A stretch of DNA of 14,115 nt from Gammaproteobacteria bacterium UBA7803 (lineage in GTDB: Bacteria; Pseudomonadota; Gammaproteobacteria; Pseudomonadales; Azotimanducaceae), in assembly GCA_002480525.1 (NCBI GenBank), contig DLCH01000073.1, positions 1 through 14,115 of the forward strand. The letters run 5' to 3'. Under the pieces are notes generated by a model. It saw only the letters and a list, made by a program, of their open reading frames with translations, did no database searches and was not told where the DNA came from. Position numbers and translations under genes: made by a program. Shown in pieces: positions 1 through 6,123 of this stretch (within the stretch, counting starts at the first letter, position 1; every line of letters starts with the position of its first letter).

Positions 1-59
1 GACAGATCTATTTGCTACCAACATGCCGCATGTACCGTACGCCCCCGATGGCCTCACAC

Positions 60-167
60 CCCCACGTAGGAGCGGCCTCCCGGCCGCGATGTGCGGTTGG
101 GATTCGAGCCGATTCGGGTTGACGGCCGGATGACTGGTCGCGGCCGGGAGGCCGCTCCTGCGTGGGG
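60..167. repeat. REP inverted pair (REPIN-like) 1
   Basis: Two REP-type units face each other at 66-90 and 137-161. Each has a GTAG-like head, an inner hairpin (GCGGCC-TCCC-GGCCGC) and a CGAT-like tail. The right copy has GCAG instead of GTAG, and its end differs by one base. The flanks CCCCAC (60-65) and GTGGGG (162-167) extend the pairing, so the whole can fold into one long hairpin with a 46-base loop. Known for this class: REP doublets in gammaproteobacteria are non-autonomous elements mobilised by RAYT transposases. None is encoded here. The rest of 1-234 holds no gene that I can support, only a short ACATGC-c-GCATGT palindrome at 21-33. Confidence 0.85.
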
Positions 168-234
168 TATGGGGAGGCCGAGGTAGGGAAGATTCCGGAC
201 AGGTGGCGGGCGCCGGGTCTAGTACACTGGCGGG

Positions 235-663
235 ATGCAACCGCTGGTCACTGCTGCCGTCTTCGCCATCGCGCTGGTGTCTTTCTGCGTGGTGCTGCAC
301 TACGAGACGCTGGTGCAGCTCGAGCGGCTGTCGCGGCGGCTGCGGCGGCATCGCTGGACGACGCTGATCACCGTGCACGGGCTGCTGCTCGCCCACGTGG
401 TGGAGATCTGGGTGTTCGGCCTGGGCTACTACGTGGCGGAAACCTACTTCGGCCTCGGCCGGGTGCTGCCGCTGGAGGAGCAGGACTGGTTCCACCACGT
501 CTACTACTCGGCGATGGTCTACACCACGGTGGGCTTCGGCGACCTGGTGCCCACCGGCGCGATCCGCATGATCACCAGCACCGAGGCGCTGGCCGGGCTG
601 TCGCTGATCACCTGGTCGGCGTCGTTCACGTTCCTGCAGATGCAGCGCCTGTGGCGGCGGTGA
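235..663 (+). CDS. Small potassium channel, pore-domain (Ion_trans_2) protein
   Basis: This 142-residue membrane protein carries the K+ selectivity filter TTVGFGD at residues 97-103. Hydrophobic segments lie at about 3-22, 44-65 and 117-135, with a pore helix at about 84-97. A basic stretch (RLSRRLRRHR, residues 31-40) after the first segment should face the cytoplasm. This fits the short stand-alone bacterial channel proteins of about 140 residues in the Ion_trans_2 family. It probably assembles as a tetramer in the inner membrane and passes K+. No RCK/TrkA-N or cyclic-nucleotide domain is attached, so gating cannot be inferred. The ATG at 235 is chosen because it precedes the first hydrophobic segment, although no strong ribosome binding site is visible. 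It follows a REP pair and converges on the cupin gene. Channel identity is firm; physiological role unknown. Confidence 0.88.
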   Translation: MQPLVTAAVFAIALVSFCVVLHYETLVQLERLSRRLRRHRWTTLITVHGLLLAHVVEIWVFGLGYYVAETYFGLGRVLPLEEQDWFHHVYYSAMVYTTVGFGDLVPTGAIRMITSTEALAGLSLITWSASFTFLQMQRLWRR

Positions 664-670
664 TCGGGCA

Positions 671-699
671 GGCGGGCTGAGCCGTCCCGCTCAGCCGCC
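671..699. terminator. Hairpin between convergent channel and cupin genes
   Basis: GGCTGAGC (675-682) pairs perfectly with GCTCAGCC (689-696) around a 6-base loop. Three more pairs (671-673 with 697-699) form past one bulged G. The hairpin sits between two convergent stop codons, and the cupin stop (691-693) lies inside it. It could serve both strands. No T-tract follows on either strand, so intrinsic termination is only likely, not shown. Confidence 0.45.
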
Positions 700-1356
700 G
701 GCGTCGGGCAGCGCGAAGGCCGGGCGCGTCTTGTGCAGCAGCCGGCCGGGCTTGGCTACCACCACGTCCAGGCCCTGCCCCGCCGGCACGCGGATCCAGC
801 CCCAGGCGCCGAACCGGCGGTCGCGCCAGCGCACGGCGGCGTCCACCACCAGCAGTTCCTGCACGTCGTCACCGGCCGGAAAGGAGATTTCCGCGCCCGC
901 CGCCGCCGCCAGCACCGTGACCCGCTCCCCGGCGAACTCGTGGAGCAGCCGCTCCCGGTGGCCGCGCGCCGGCACGTGCAGGTCGATGGACTGCTCGAAC
1001 TGGGCCTGATCGTCCGGCCGGAACTGGCGCAGCTTCACCCAGATCACGCAGCCCGGATCCGAGAACGGCGTGTGCCGGGAGCCCGGCGGATTGCGCACGT
1101 AGGTGCCCGGACCGTAGCGGCCGTGCTCGTCGGCGAACTCGCCCTCCAGCACCAGGTACTCCTCGCCGAGCGCGTGCTCGTGGGCGGGAAACCGCGAGCC
1201 CGCCGGATAGCGCACCAGGCTGGTGGCCACCGCCACCTCGTCGCCCACCCGGTCGAGCATCATGCGCGCCACCTCGCCGCCCGGCGACAGGATCCACTCG
1301 AAGTCCTCCGGGGCCGCCCAGGCAGCGTCGCTGAAATCGGCTCGTACGTCGGGCAC
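691..1356 (-). CDS. ChrR-like bicupin domain protein
   Basis: This 221-residue soluble protein has an N-terminal cupin at about residues 40-115. It shows the metal-binding pattern H59-x-H61-x3-E65 ... H95 (AHEHALGEE, then PGSRHTPF), which fits binding of Zn, Fe or another divalent metal. A second cupin-like half (about 130-215) lacks clear metal ligands. This resembles the ChrR-like cupins, which bind ECF sigma factors in some bacteria, but the zinc-finger N-terminal anti-sigma domain of true ChrR is absent and no sigma-factor gene is adjacent. It is therefore better called a ChrR-like cupin of unknown role, possibly a dioxygenase-type or sensor protein. The GTG start at 1356 is supported by an AGGA ribosome binding site on the minus strand. 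Transcription diverges from the CYTH-CHAD gene. Confidence 0.78.
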   Translation of the reverse strand: MPDVRADFSDAAWAAPEDFEWILSPGGEVARMMLDRVGDEVAVATSLVRYPAGSRFPAHEHALGEEYLVLEGEFADEHGRYGPGTYVRNPPGSRHTPFSDPGCVIWVKLRQFRPDDQAQFEQSIDLHVPARGHRERLLHEFAGERVTVLAAAAGAEISFPAGDDVQELLVVDAAVRWRDRRFGAWGWIRVPAGQGLDVVVAKPGRLLHKTRPAFALPDAGG

Positions 1357-1398
1357 GATGGCTGTCCTGTGTTCGTCGGTGAGGTTGGACCTCGGAAA

Positions 1399-1421
1399 CC
1401 GGGCATAGTGACAGAGCCCGG
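1399..1421. promoter_or_regulatory. Inverted repeat in divergent intergenic region
   Basis: CCGGGC (1399-1404) and GCCCGG (1416-1421) form an inverted repeat with an 11-base spacer, midway between the cupin gene (start 1356, minus) and the CYTH-CHAD gene (start 1509, plus). The divergent interval must hold promoters for both genes, and the repeat could be an operator. I could not assign convincing -35/-10 boxes. In DNA this GC-rich a 6-base arm can arise by chance. Confidence 0.25.
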
Positions 1422-1508
1422 AGGAGACCGCATACTCGTTCAGCTAACTTGAGGGTATTCCGGGCACCGGGTCCAAGCCACCCTCCAGCCGACCACGGAG
1501 CGTCTGCG

Positions 1509-3062
1509 GTGCACGAGCTCGAAGCGAAATTCCTGACAGTCGAGGGCGAGGCGCCCGACGCCGTGCTGCGCCGGTTCCAGGAGACCCTCGCCTGGGCGGG
1601 CTTCCGCGTCGAGCCCGAGGGTCGCCGGGACATCGTCGACACCTACTTCGACACCCCCGATCAGCGCCTGCGCGGCGCCGGCTGGAGCTACCGCCGCCGC
1701 CAGGACGACGCCGGCTGCCGGGTGGCGCTGAAGGAGATCAATCGGGCCCGCCACGCCGTGTTCGACCGCCAGGAGGTCGAGCAGCCGGTGCCGGACGGCA
1801 CCGCGCTGACCCGCCTGCCGCCGGGGCCGGTGCAGGAACGGCTGTCCAACCTGCTGCCGCCCGAGGCGCAGGTCGCCCCGCTGTTCGCCGTGCGCAACCG
1901 CCGCGCCGCCTACCGGCTCAGCCATCCGGATCACCCCCGGGGCCTGGTGGAGATGGCGCTGGATCAGGCCTGCATCGACGCCGACACGCCGGTCGCCTTC
2001 TCCGAGGTCGAGCTGGAGCTGGCGCAGGGCCCCCACGAGCTGCTCGCCGGGGTTCTTGCCGCCGCCGAGCTGGAACCCGCCCTGCTGGCGGCGCGGCTGT
2101 CCAAGTACGAGCGGGGGCTGATCGCCGCCGGCTGCCCGCTGGAACGCAAGCCCCGTCCCGCCGGCGCCCACCTCAATCCCTCGGCCCGCTGGGTGGAGCT
2201 GGCCGTGTTCCAGCTCCGCATCCAGCTCGCGCGGATCAAGCTGTTCGAGCCCTACGCCTGGGAGGGGCTGCACCCCGAGGGCGTGCACCAGATGCGGGTC
2301 GCCACCCGCCGCGCCCGGGCGCTGCTCGGCACCTTCGCCGCCAGCCTGCCGGAGGCCGAGCGCCAGGCCGTCGAGCCGCGCCTGACCTGGCTGGCGGGCC
2401 GGCTCGGCGCGGTGCGCGATCTCGACGTGCATCTGGCCCACCTGGCCGACTACCGGGAGGCGCTGGCCGCCCATCACGTCGCCGCCCTGGATGGCTACGA
2501 AAACCATCTGCGAACCCTGCGCCGCCAGGCCCGCCGCCGGCTGGTCGAGGCGCTGGACGGGCGCGCCTATCCGGAGCTGCTCGACGGCTTCCGCGGGTTG
2601 CTCGACGCGGCCGCCCGGCAGGCACCGGCGGACGGGCCGAAGGTTGCCGCGCTGGCAGGACCGGCCGTCGAGGAGATGCTGGAGCGCGTGCTCAGCCGCG
2701 GCCGGGCCATCGACGACGACGCGCCGGCCAAGCGGCTGCACCGGCTGCGCATCGACGTGAAGCGCCTGCGCTACCAGCTCGAGGCCGTCACGGCCGCCTA
2801 CGGCAGAACCCTGGACCCGGCGCTGGATGCCCTGAAGCGGCTGCAGGATCAGCTCGGCCTGCACCAGGATGCCGACGTGGCGCGCGCCCACCTGGCGCAC
2901 TACCGCAAGGCGTTCGCCGAGGGCAAACGGGCACGCAAGGCATTCAAGCATCTGATCGAGTTCGAGCAGCGGCGCGCCCGCCGGCAGCGCAAGCGGTTCC
3001 GGCGGACGTGGGCGCGCTTCGAGAAAGCCACCGCCGACCTGCCCGCCCGGCTGAAGGCCTGA
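1509..3062 (+). CDS. CYTH and CHAD domain protein (putative triphosphatase / polyphosphate-binding)
   Basis: With the GTG start the protein has 517 residues. The CYTH triphosphate-tunnel domain covers about residues 1-205. It opens with the signature ELEAK (ExExK, residues 3-7) and continues with the basic strand RVALKEINRARH and the acidic strand SEVELEL. The CHAD domain (about 225-510) contains the two diagnostic helices, VHQMRVATRRARALL and LHRLRIDVKRLRYQLE. CYTH enzymes cleave inorganic triphosphate or related substrates with metal ions in an eight-stranded barrel. CHAD domains bind polyphosphate, so the fusion points to polyphosphate or triphosphate metabolism, as in YgiF-type proteins. 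No ppk or ppx gene is adjacent. The GTG at 1509 is preferred to the in-frame TTG at 1449: ACGGAG ends 8 bases before it, and the 20 residues upstream are not CYTH-like. Confidence 0.92.
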   Translation: MHELEAKFLTVEGEAPDAVLRRFQETLAWAGFRVEPEGRRDIVDTYFDTPDQRLRGAGWSYRRRQDDAGCRVALKEINRARHAVFDRQEVEQPVPDGTALTRLPPGPVQERLSNLLPPEAQVAPLFAVRNRRAAYRLSHPDHPRGLVEMALDQACIDADTPVAFSEVELELAQGPHELLAGVLAAAELEPALLAARLSKYERGLIAAGCPLERKPRPAGAHLNPSARWVELAVFQLRIQLARIKLFEPYAWEGLHPEGVHQMRVATRRARALLGTFAASLPEAERQAVEPRLTWLAGRLGAVRDLDVHLAHLADYREALAAHHVAALDGYENHLRTLRRQARRRLVEALDGRAYPELLDGFRGLLDAAARQAPADGPKVAALAGPAVEEMLERVLSRGRAIDDDAPAKRLHRLRIDVKRLRYQLEAVTAAYGRTLDPALDALKRLQDQLGLHQDADVARAHLAHYRKAFAEGKRARKAFKHLIEFEQRRARRQRKRFRRTWARFEKATADLPARLKA

Positions 3063-3085
3063 CGGCGGCGACGGCGGGGCCGCCG
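3063..3085 (+). terminator. Possible hairpin terminator after CYTH-CHAD gene
   Basis: CGGCGGC (3063-3069) pairs with GCCGCCG (3079-3085) around a 9-base loop immediately after the stop codon. There is no T-tract, and the 67-base gap is GC-rich throughout, so this is a weak call. Confidence 0.28.
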
Positions 3086-3095
3086 GTCCGCCCTG

Positions 3096-3126
3096 TGCTA
3101 AGCTCGCCCGCTCTGCGAAGGGAGGG
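3096..3126 (+). promoter_or_regulatory. Possible extended -10 promoter and ribosome binding site for the hydrolase-RraA unit
   Basis: TGCTAAGCT (3096-3104) resembles an extended -10 element (TGnTATAAT-like). No -35 box is recognisable upstream. A strong purine-rich ribosome binding site, AAGGGAGGG (3118-3126), lies just before the GTG at 3130 and decides that start. The ribosome binding site is clear; the promoter is tentative. Confidence 0.3.
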
Positions 3127-3129
3127 ATC

Positions 3130-4092
3130 GTGAGCACGGAGACACCCTACTGGTTCCAACGCGCGCTGGAGACGCCGTCCCAGCCCGGCGACGTCGAGGT
3201 CGACGGCGTGCGCATCCACTACGAGACCTGGGGCGAGACCGGCCGGCCCGGCATCGCCCTGATCCACGGCAGCAACGCCCACCTGGAGTGGTGGCGGTTC
3301 GTCGCGCCGTTCCTGGCGGATCAGTTCCGCGTGGTGGCGCTGGACTCGTCCGGCAACGGCGACAGCGGCTGGCGCGAGCGCTACAGCGGCGAGGTCCTCG
3401 CCCGCGAAGTGCATGCCGTGATCGGCGCTGCCGAGCTCGGCGACCGGCCGTTCGTGGTGGGCCACAGCTTCGGCGGCTTCGTGGCGCTGGAAACGGGTCA
3501 CCGCTACGGCGCGGAGCTCGGCGGGGTGGTGTTTCTCGACTTCACCACGGCGCCCCCGGAGCAGTACGTGGAATGGGGGCTGCGCGCCGAGCGGGAGGAA
3601 CTGAAGCCCCGCCGCGGCACCCGGGTGTACGAGGACCGGGACGCCGCGCTGGCCCGGTTCCGCTTCATCCCCGAGCAGCCGGTGACGCACCCGTGCGTGC
3701 TCGACTACATCGCCGACAAGAGCCTGCGGCCGGTGGAAGGCGGCTGGACGTGGAAGTTCGACCCGGCGCTGTTCGACTACCTCGAGATGGGCATCGACCA
3801 GCGCGACAGGTTCGCCGCCATGGCCTGCCGCAGCGCCGTGATCCTCGGCGAGGACAGTGCCGACGAGGGCGCGTTCTTCGCCGGCCACATGGCCGAGATC
3901 ACCGCCGGGCACCTGCCCATGTTCAAGATTCCCGGCACCTACCATCACCTGATGTTCGACGACCCCATCGCGGTGGCCATGGCCATCAAGGCCGTGCTGC
4001 TCACCTGGCGCGGCGAGGACGGCGCGGCCGAGATGCGCGCCGCGCTGAACCGCACCCTGGAGATCTCGCCATGCCGGCAACCCGCGAACTGA
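3130..4092 (+). CDS. Alpha/beta-fold hydrolase
   Basis: This 320-residue cytoplasmic protein has the alpha/beta hydrolase layout. The oxyanion-hole HG motif is in ALIHGSNAH (residues 43-51), the strand VVALDSSGNGDSG follows at 68-80, and the nucleophile elbow GHSFGG is at 111-116 with Ser113. The likely acid is Glu241 or Asp242 after strand SAVILGED. The catalytic His is 272 or 273 in YHHLMFDDP. Members include epoxide hydrolases, dehalogenases, C-C bond hydrolases and esterases. No halide-binding Trp or other specific signature stands out, so the substrate is unknown. The GTG start at 3130 has a strong ribosome binding site. Its last 22 bases overlap the RraA-fold gene, so the two are probably co-translated and act on the same substrate chain. 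Confidence 0.88.
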   Translation: MSTETPYWFQRALETPSQPGDVEVDGVRIHYETWGETGRPGIALIHGSNAHLEWWRFVAPFLADQFRVVALDSSGNGDSGWRERYSGEVLAREVHAVIGAAELGDRPFVVGHSFGGFVALETGHRYGAELGGVVFLDFTTAPPEQYVEWGLRAEREELKPRRGTRVYEDRDAALARFRFIPEQPVTHPCVLDYIADKSLRPVEGGWTWKFDPALFDYLEMGIDQRDRFAAMACRSAVILGEDSADEGAFFAGHMAEITAGHLPMFKIPGTYHHLMFDDPIAVAMAIKAVLLTWRGEDGAAEMRAALNRTLEISPCRQPAN

Positions 4093-4784
4093 CCGAGGAC
4101 CTGCGCAGCGCCCTGGCGGCCCTCGACACGCCGACAGTGTGCAACGCCCTGGAGACCGTGGCGCCGGAGCGGCGCGGCTACGGCTACACGGTGAGCCCGC
4201 TGATCTGCACCCGCCCGGAGCTGCCGCCCATGGTCGCCGTGGCGCGCACCGCGACGATCCGGGCCGCGCACCCCTCGGATCTGCGCGGCGCCGATGCGCG
4301 CCGCCAGCAGGACGCCTACTACGCCTACATCGACGCCGGCCAGAAGCCTGCGGTCATGGTGATTCAGGATCTCGACGGCCCCCTGCGCGGCTACGGCTCC
4401 TGGTGGGGCGAGGTCAACAGCGCCGTGCACCAGGGCCTCGGATGCCTCGGCGTCATCACCGACGGCAGCGTCCGGGACCTGCCGGACATCGCCGAGGGCT
4501 TCCAGATGCTGGCGGACCGGGTCGGACCGTCCCACGCCTTCGTCCATCCTGTGGAGTTCGGCATCCCGGTCACGGTGGCCGGCATGCGCGTGCGCGACGG
4601 CGATCTGATTCACGCCGATCAGCACGGCGCCGTGGTGGTGCCCTGGGAGGTCGCCGATCAGGTGCCGGAAGCCGCCGCGGCCATCGCCCGGCGCGAGGGG
4701 GTGATCATCGCCGCCGCCCGGGAGCCCGGCTTCGACATCGAGCGCCTGAGAAAAGCCTGGGGCGACGCGGCCGACATTCACTGA
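4071..4784 (+). CDS. RraA-family protein (putative aldolase/decarboxylase fold)
   Basis: This 237-residue protein belongs to the RraA-like fold. Diagnostic stretches are GYGSWWGEVNSAVHQGLGCLG (about 107-127), the metal and substrate motif TDGSVRD (130-136, with Asp131, Arg135 and Asp136) and the C-terminal GDLIHADQHGAVVVP (177-191). Catalytic family members are divalent-metal-dependent 4-hydroxy-4-methyl-2-oxoglutarate or 4-carboxy-4-hydroxy-2-oxoadipate aldolases. They also decarboxylate oxaloacetate. E. coli RraA instead inhibits RNase E. Retention of the DGxxRD residues fits an enzyme more than the RNase inhibitor, and the overlap with a hydrolase gene supports a catabolic role. The ATG at 4071 lies inside the hydrolase gene, with CTGGAG (4057-4062) as its ribosome binding site. 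The family is often mis-annotated as a demethylmenaquinone methyltransferase. Confidence 0.88.
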   Translation: MPATRELTEDLRSALAALDTPTVCNALETVAPERRGYGYTVSPLICTRPELPPMVAVARTATIRAAHPSDLRGADARRQQDAYYAYIDAGQKPAVMVIQDLDGPLRGYGSWWGEVNSAVHQGLGCLGVITDGSVRDLPDIAEGFQMLADRVGPSHAFVHPVEFGIPVTVAGMRVRDGDLIHADQHGAVVVPWEVADQVPEAAAAIARREGVIIAAAREPGFDIERLRKAWGDAADIH

Positions 4785-4813
4785 CCGGGCGCGGCCACTT
4801 CAGCCGCGGCCGG
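4785..4813. terminator. Hairpin between convergent RraA and CoA-transferase genes
   Basis: CGCGGC (4790-4795) pairs with GCCGCG (4803-4808) around the 7-base loop CACTTCA. After one G-G mismatch, CCGG (4785-4788) pairs with CCGG (4810-4813). It starts at the base after the RraA stop codon, in the 48-base gap between convergent genes. No T-tract follows, so a bidirectional terminator is plausible but unproven. Confidence 0.38.
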
Positions 4814-4832
4814 GACCGGCGCCCAGTCCCGA

Positions 4833-6008
4833 TCAGATGATGCCGCGCGCCCGGAGATCGGCGAGCTCGGCGGCATCGAGGCCGAGCTCCGTCAGCAAGC
4901 TGTCCGAGTCCTGACCGGGATCGGGACCGGCCCGATCGAAGCGCTCGGATTGCGGAAACCCGGAAAGATTGATCGGCGAGCGGATCAGCATGAGGTCGCC
5001 CAGGTCCTCGTGGGGCGCCGGCTTCGCCATCTTCAGGTGGCGCACCTGGGGATCCTCGAAAGCCTGACCGATGTCAGTGATCGGCCCGCAGGGCACGCCG
5101 GCGGCATTGAGCCGCGCCACCAGCTCGGCGGTGGTGTACCCGCGGGTGACCGCATTGATGTCGGCCTTGAGCCGGTCCTTGTTGGCGGCCCGGTCGCGGC
5201 CGGTGGCATAGGCCGGGTCGTCGCGCAGGCCGTCCGCGCCGAGGGCGTCGCAGAACCGCTGCCACAGTCTGGCCCCCGGGGCGGCCAGGTTCACCAGCCC
5301 GTCGCTGGACTCGAAGGTGCCCATGGGCACCTGATACGGATGGTCGTTGCCCTGGGGCTCCGGAACCTCGCCGCTCATGGTGTAGCGGGCGCCCTGGAAG
5401 TCCAGCTTGTTCATCATCGCCTCGAGCAGCGAGGTGTGGACCCACTGGCCCTCCCCCGTGCGCTCGCGATGCAGCAGCGCCAGCAGGATGCCCTGGCCGA
5501 GAAACATGCCGGCGGAAGTGTCGCTGATGGCGATGCCCACCCGCATGGGTCCGCCGCCGGGCTCGCCGGTCACGGACATGAGCCCGCTCATGCCCTGGAC
5601 GATCTGGTCCACCCCCGCCCGCTCGCCGTAGGGGCCATCCTGGCCGAACCCGGAGATGCTGGCGTAGATGATCGCCGGGTTCACCGCGCGCACCGCCTCG
5701 TAGTCGACGCCGAGCCGGTGCTTCACCTCGGCCTTGAAGTTCTCGACGATCACGTCGGCGCCCCGGGCCAGCCGCATGAACAGCGCGTGGCCTTCGGGCT
5801 GCTTCAGATCGAGGGTCAGGCTGCGCTTGTTGCGGTGCAGGTTCTGCTCGTCCGGGCCGCGCCGCGCGCCCGTCACCGACGCCCCGGCGGGCGCCTCGAT
5901 CTTGATCACGTCCGCGCCCCAGTCCGCCAGCAGCCGCACCGCCGTGGGCCCGGCCCGGGCGTGGGTGAGGTCGAGCACGCGGAGGTGGGAGAGTGGCCCG
6001 GCGCCCAT
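4833..6008 (-). CDS. CaiB/BaiF family CoA-transferase
   Basis: This 391-residue protein matches class III CoA-transferases over its full length. The N-terminal VLDLTHARAGP and LLADWGADVIKIEAP are typical, as are NKRSLTLDLK, ISGFGQDGPY and GVDQIVQGMSGLMSVTGEP. The catalytic aspartate that forms the acyl anhydride is Asp163 in AISDTSAGMF. The C-terminal half has the family blocks YTTAELVARLNAAGVPCGPI and DPQVRHL. These dimeric enzymes move CoA between carboxylic acids such as formate/oxalate, carnitine, succinate/malate or benzylsuccinate. The substrate cannot be read here. The ATG at 6008 is used, but the adjacent in-frame GTG at 6011 is equally possible. It lies 115 bases downstream of the amidohydrolase on the same strand, with a REP hairpin between them, so it may be a distal operon gene with separately tuned expression. 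Confidence 0.9.
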   Translation of the reverse strand: MGAGPLSHLRVLDLTHARAGPTAVRLLADWGADVIKIEAPAGASVTGARRGPDEQNLHRNKRSLTLDLKQPEGHALFMRLARGADVIVENFKAEVKHRLGVDYEAVRAVNPAIIYASISGFGQDGPYGERAGVDQIVQGMSGLMSVTGEPGGGPMRVGIAISDTSAGMFLGQGILLALLHRERTGEGQWVHTSLLEAMMNKLDFQGARYTMSGEVPEPQGNDHPYQVPMGTFESSDGLVNLAAPGARLWQRFCDALGADGLRDDPAYATGRDRAANKDRLKADINAVTRGYTTAELVARLNAAGVPCGPITDIGQAFEDPQVRHLKMAKPAPHEDLGDLMLIRSPINLSGFPQSERFDRAGPDPGQDSDSLLTELGLDAAELADLRARGII

Positions 6009-6025
6009 CACTTCGCCCCGGCCCC

Positions 6026-6105
6026 GTAGGAGCGGCCTCCCGGCCGCGATCCTCGCCGAATCGATCGGGGCATCCGGACAATCGCGGCCGGGAGGCCGCT
6101 CCTAC
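6026..6105. repeat. REP inverted pair (REPIN-like) 2, perfect arms
   Basis: Two 25-base units at 6026-6050 and 6081-6105 are exact inverted copies. They begin GTAGGAGCGG and end GGCCGCGAT in opposite orientation, with a 30-base spacer. Each unit contains the small hairpin GCGGCC-TCCC-GGCCGC. The element fills most of the gap between the amidohydrolase stop and the CoA-transferase start, and its edge is 18 bases upstream of the latter ATG. A transcript across the gap would form a very stable stem, which could stabilise the upstream mRNA or lower downstream expression. Confidence 0.9.
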
Positions 6106-6123
6106 AGTGGGTTCGGGGTGGGG

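Noticed and set aside
1..59. End of an upstream gene
   Set aside because: No frame in the first 59 bases carries recognisable protein sequence. The lower GC content is noted but too short to interpret.
60..167. CRISPR array or insertion-sequence terminal repeats
   Set aside because: The repeats are inverted pairs with their own inner hairpins, far apart, with no direct-repeat periodicity, no cas genes and no transposase between the arms.
162..680. 172-codon plus-strand frame over the channel gene
   Set aside because: Out-of-frame shadow of the K+ channel, Arg/Ala-rich, without recognisable domain.
691..1356. Anti-sigma factor ChrR
   Set aside because: The zinc-binding anti-sigma N-terminal domain and a neighbouring ECF sigma gene are missing; only the cupin resemblance remains.
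1440..3137. Long minus-strand frame opposite CYTH-CHAD
   Set aside because: Antisense shadow, Gln/Gly/Leu-rich with no domain. The plus strand carries clear CYTH and CHAD motifs.
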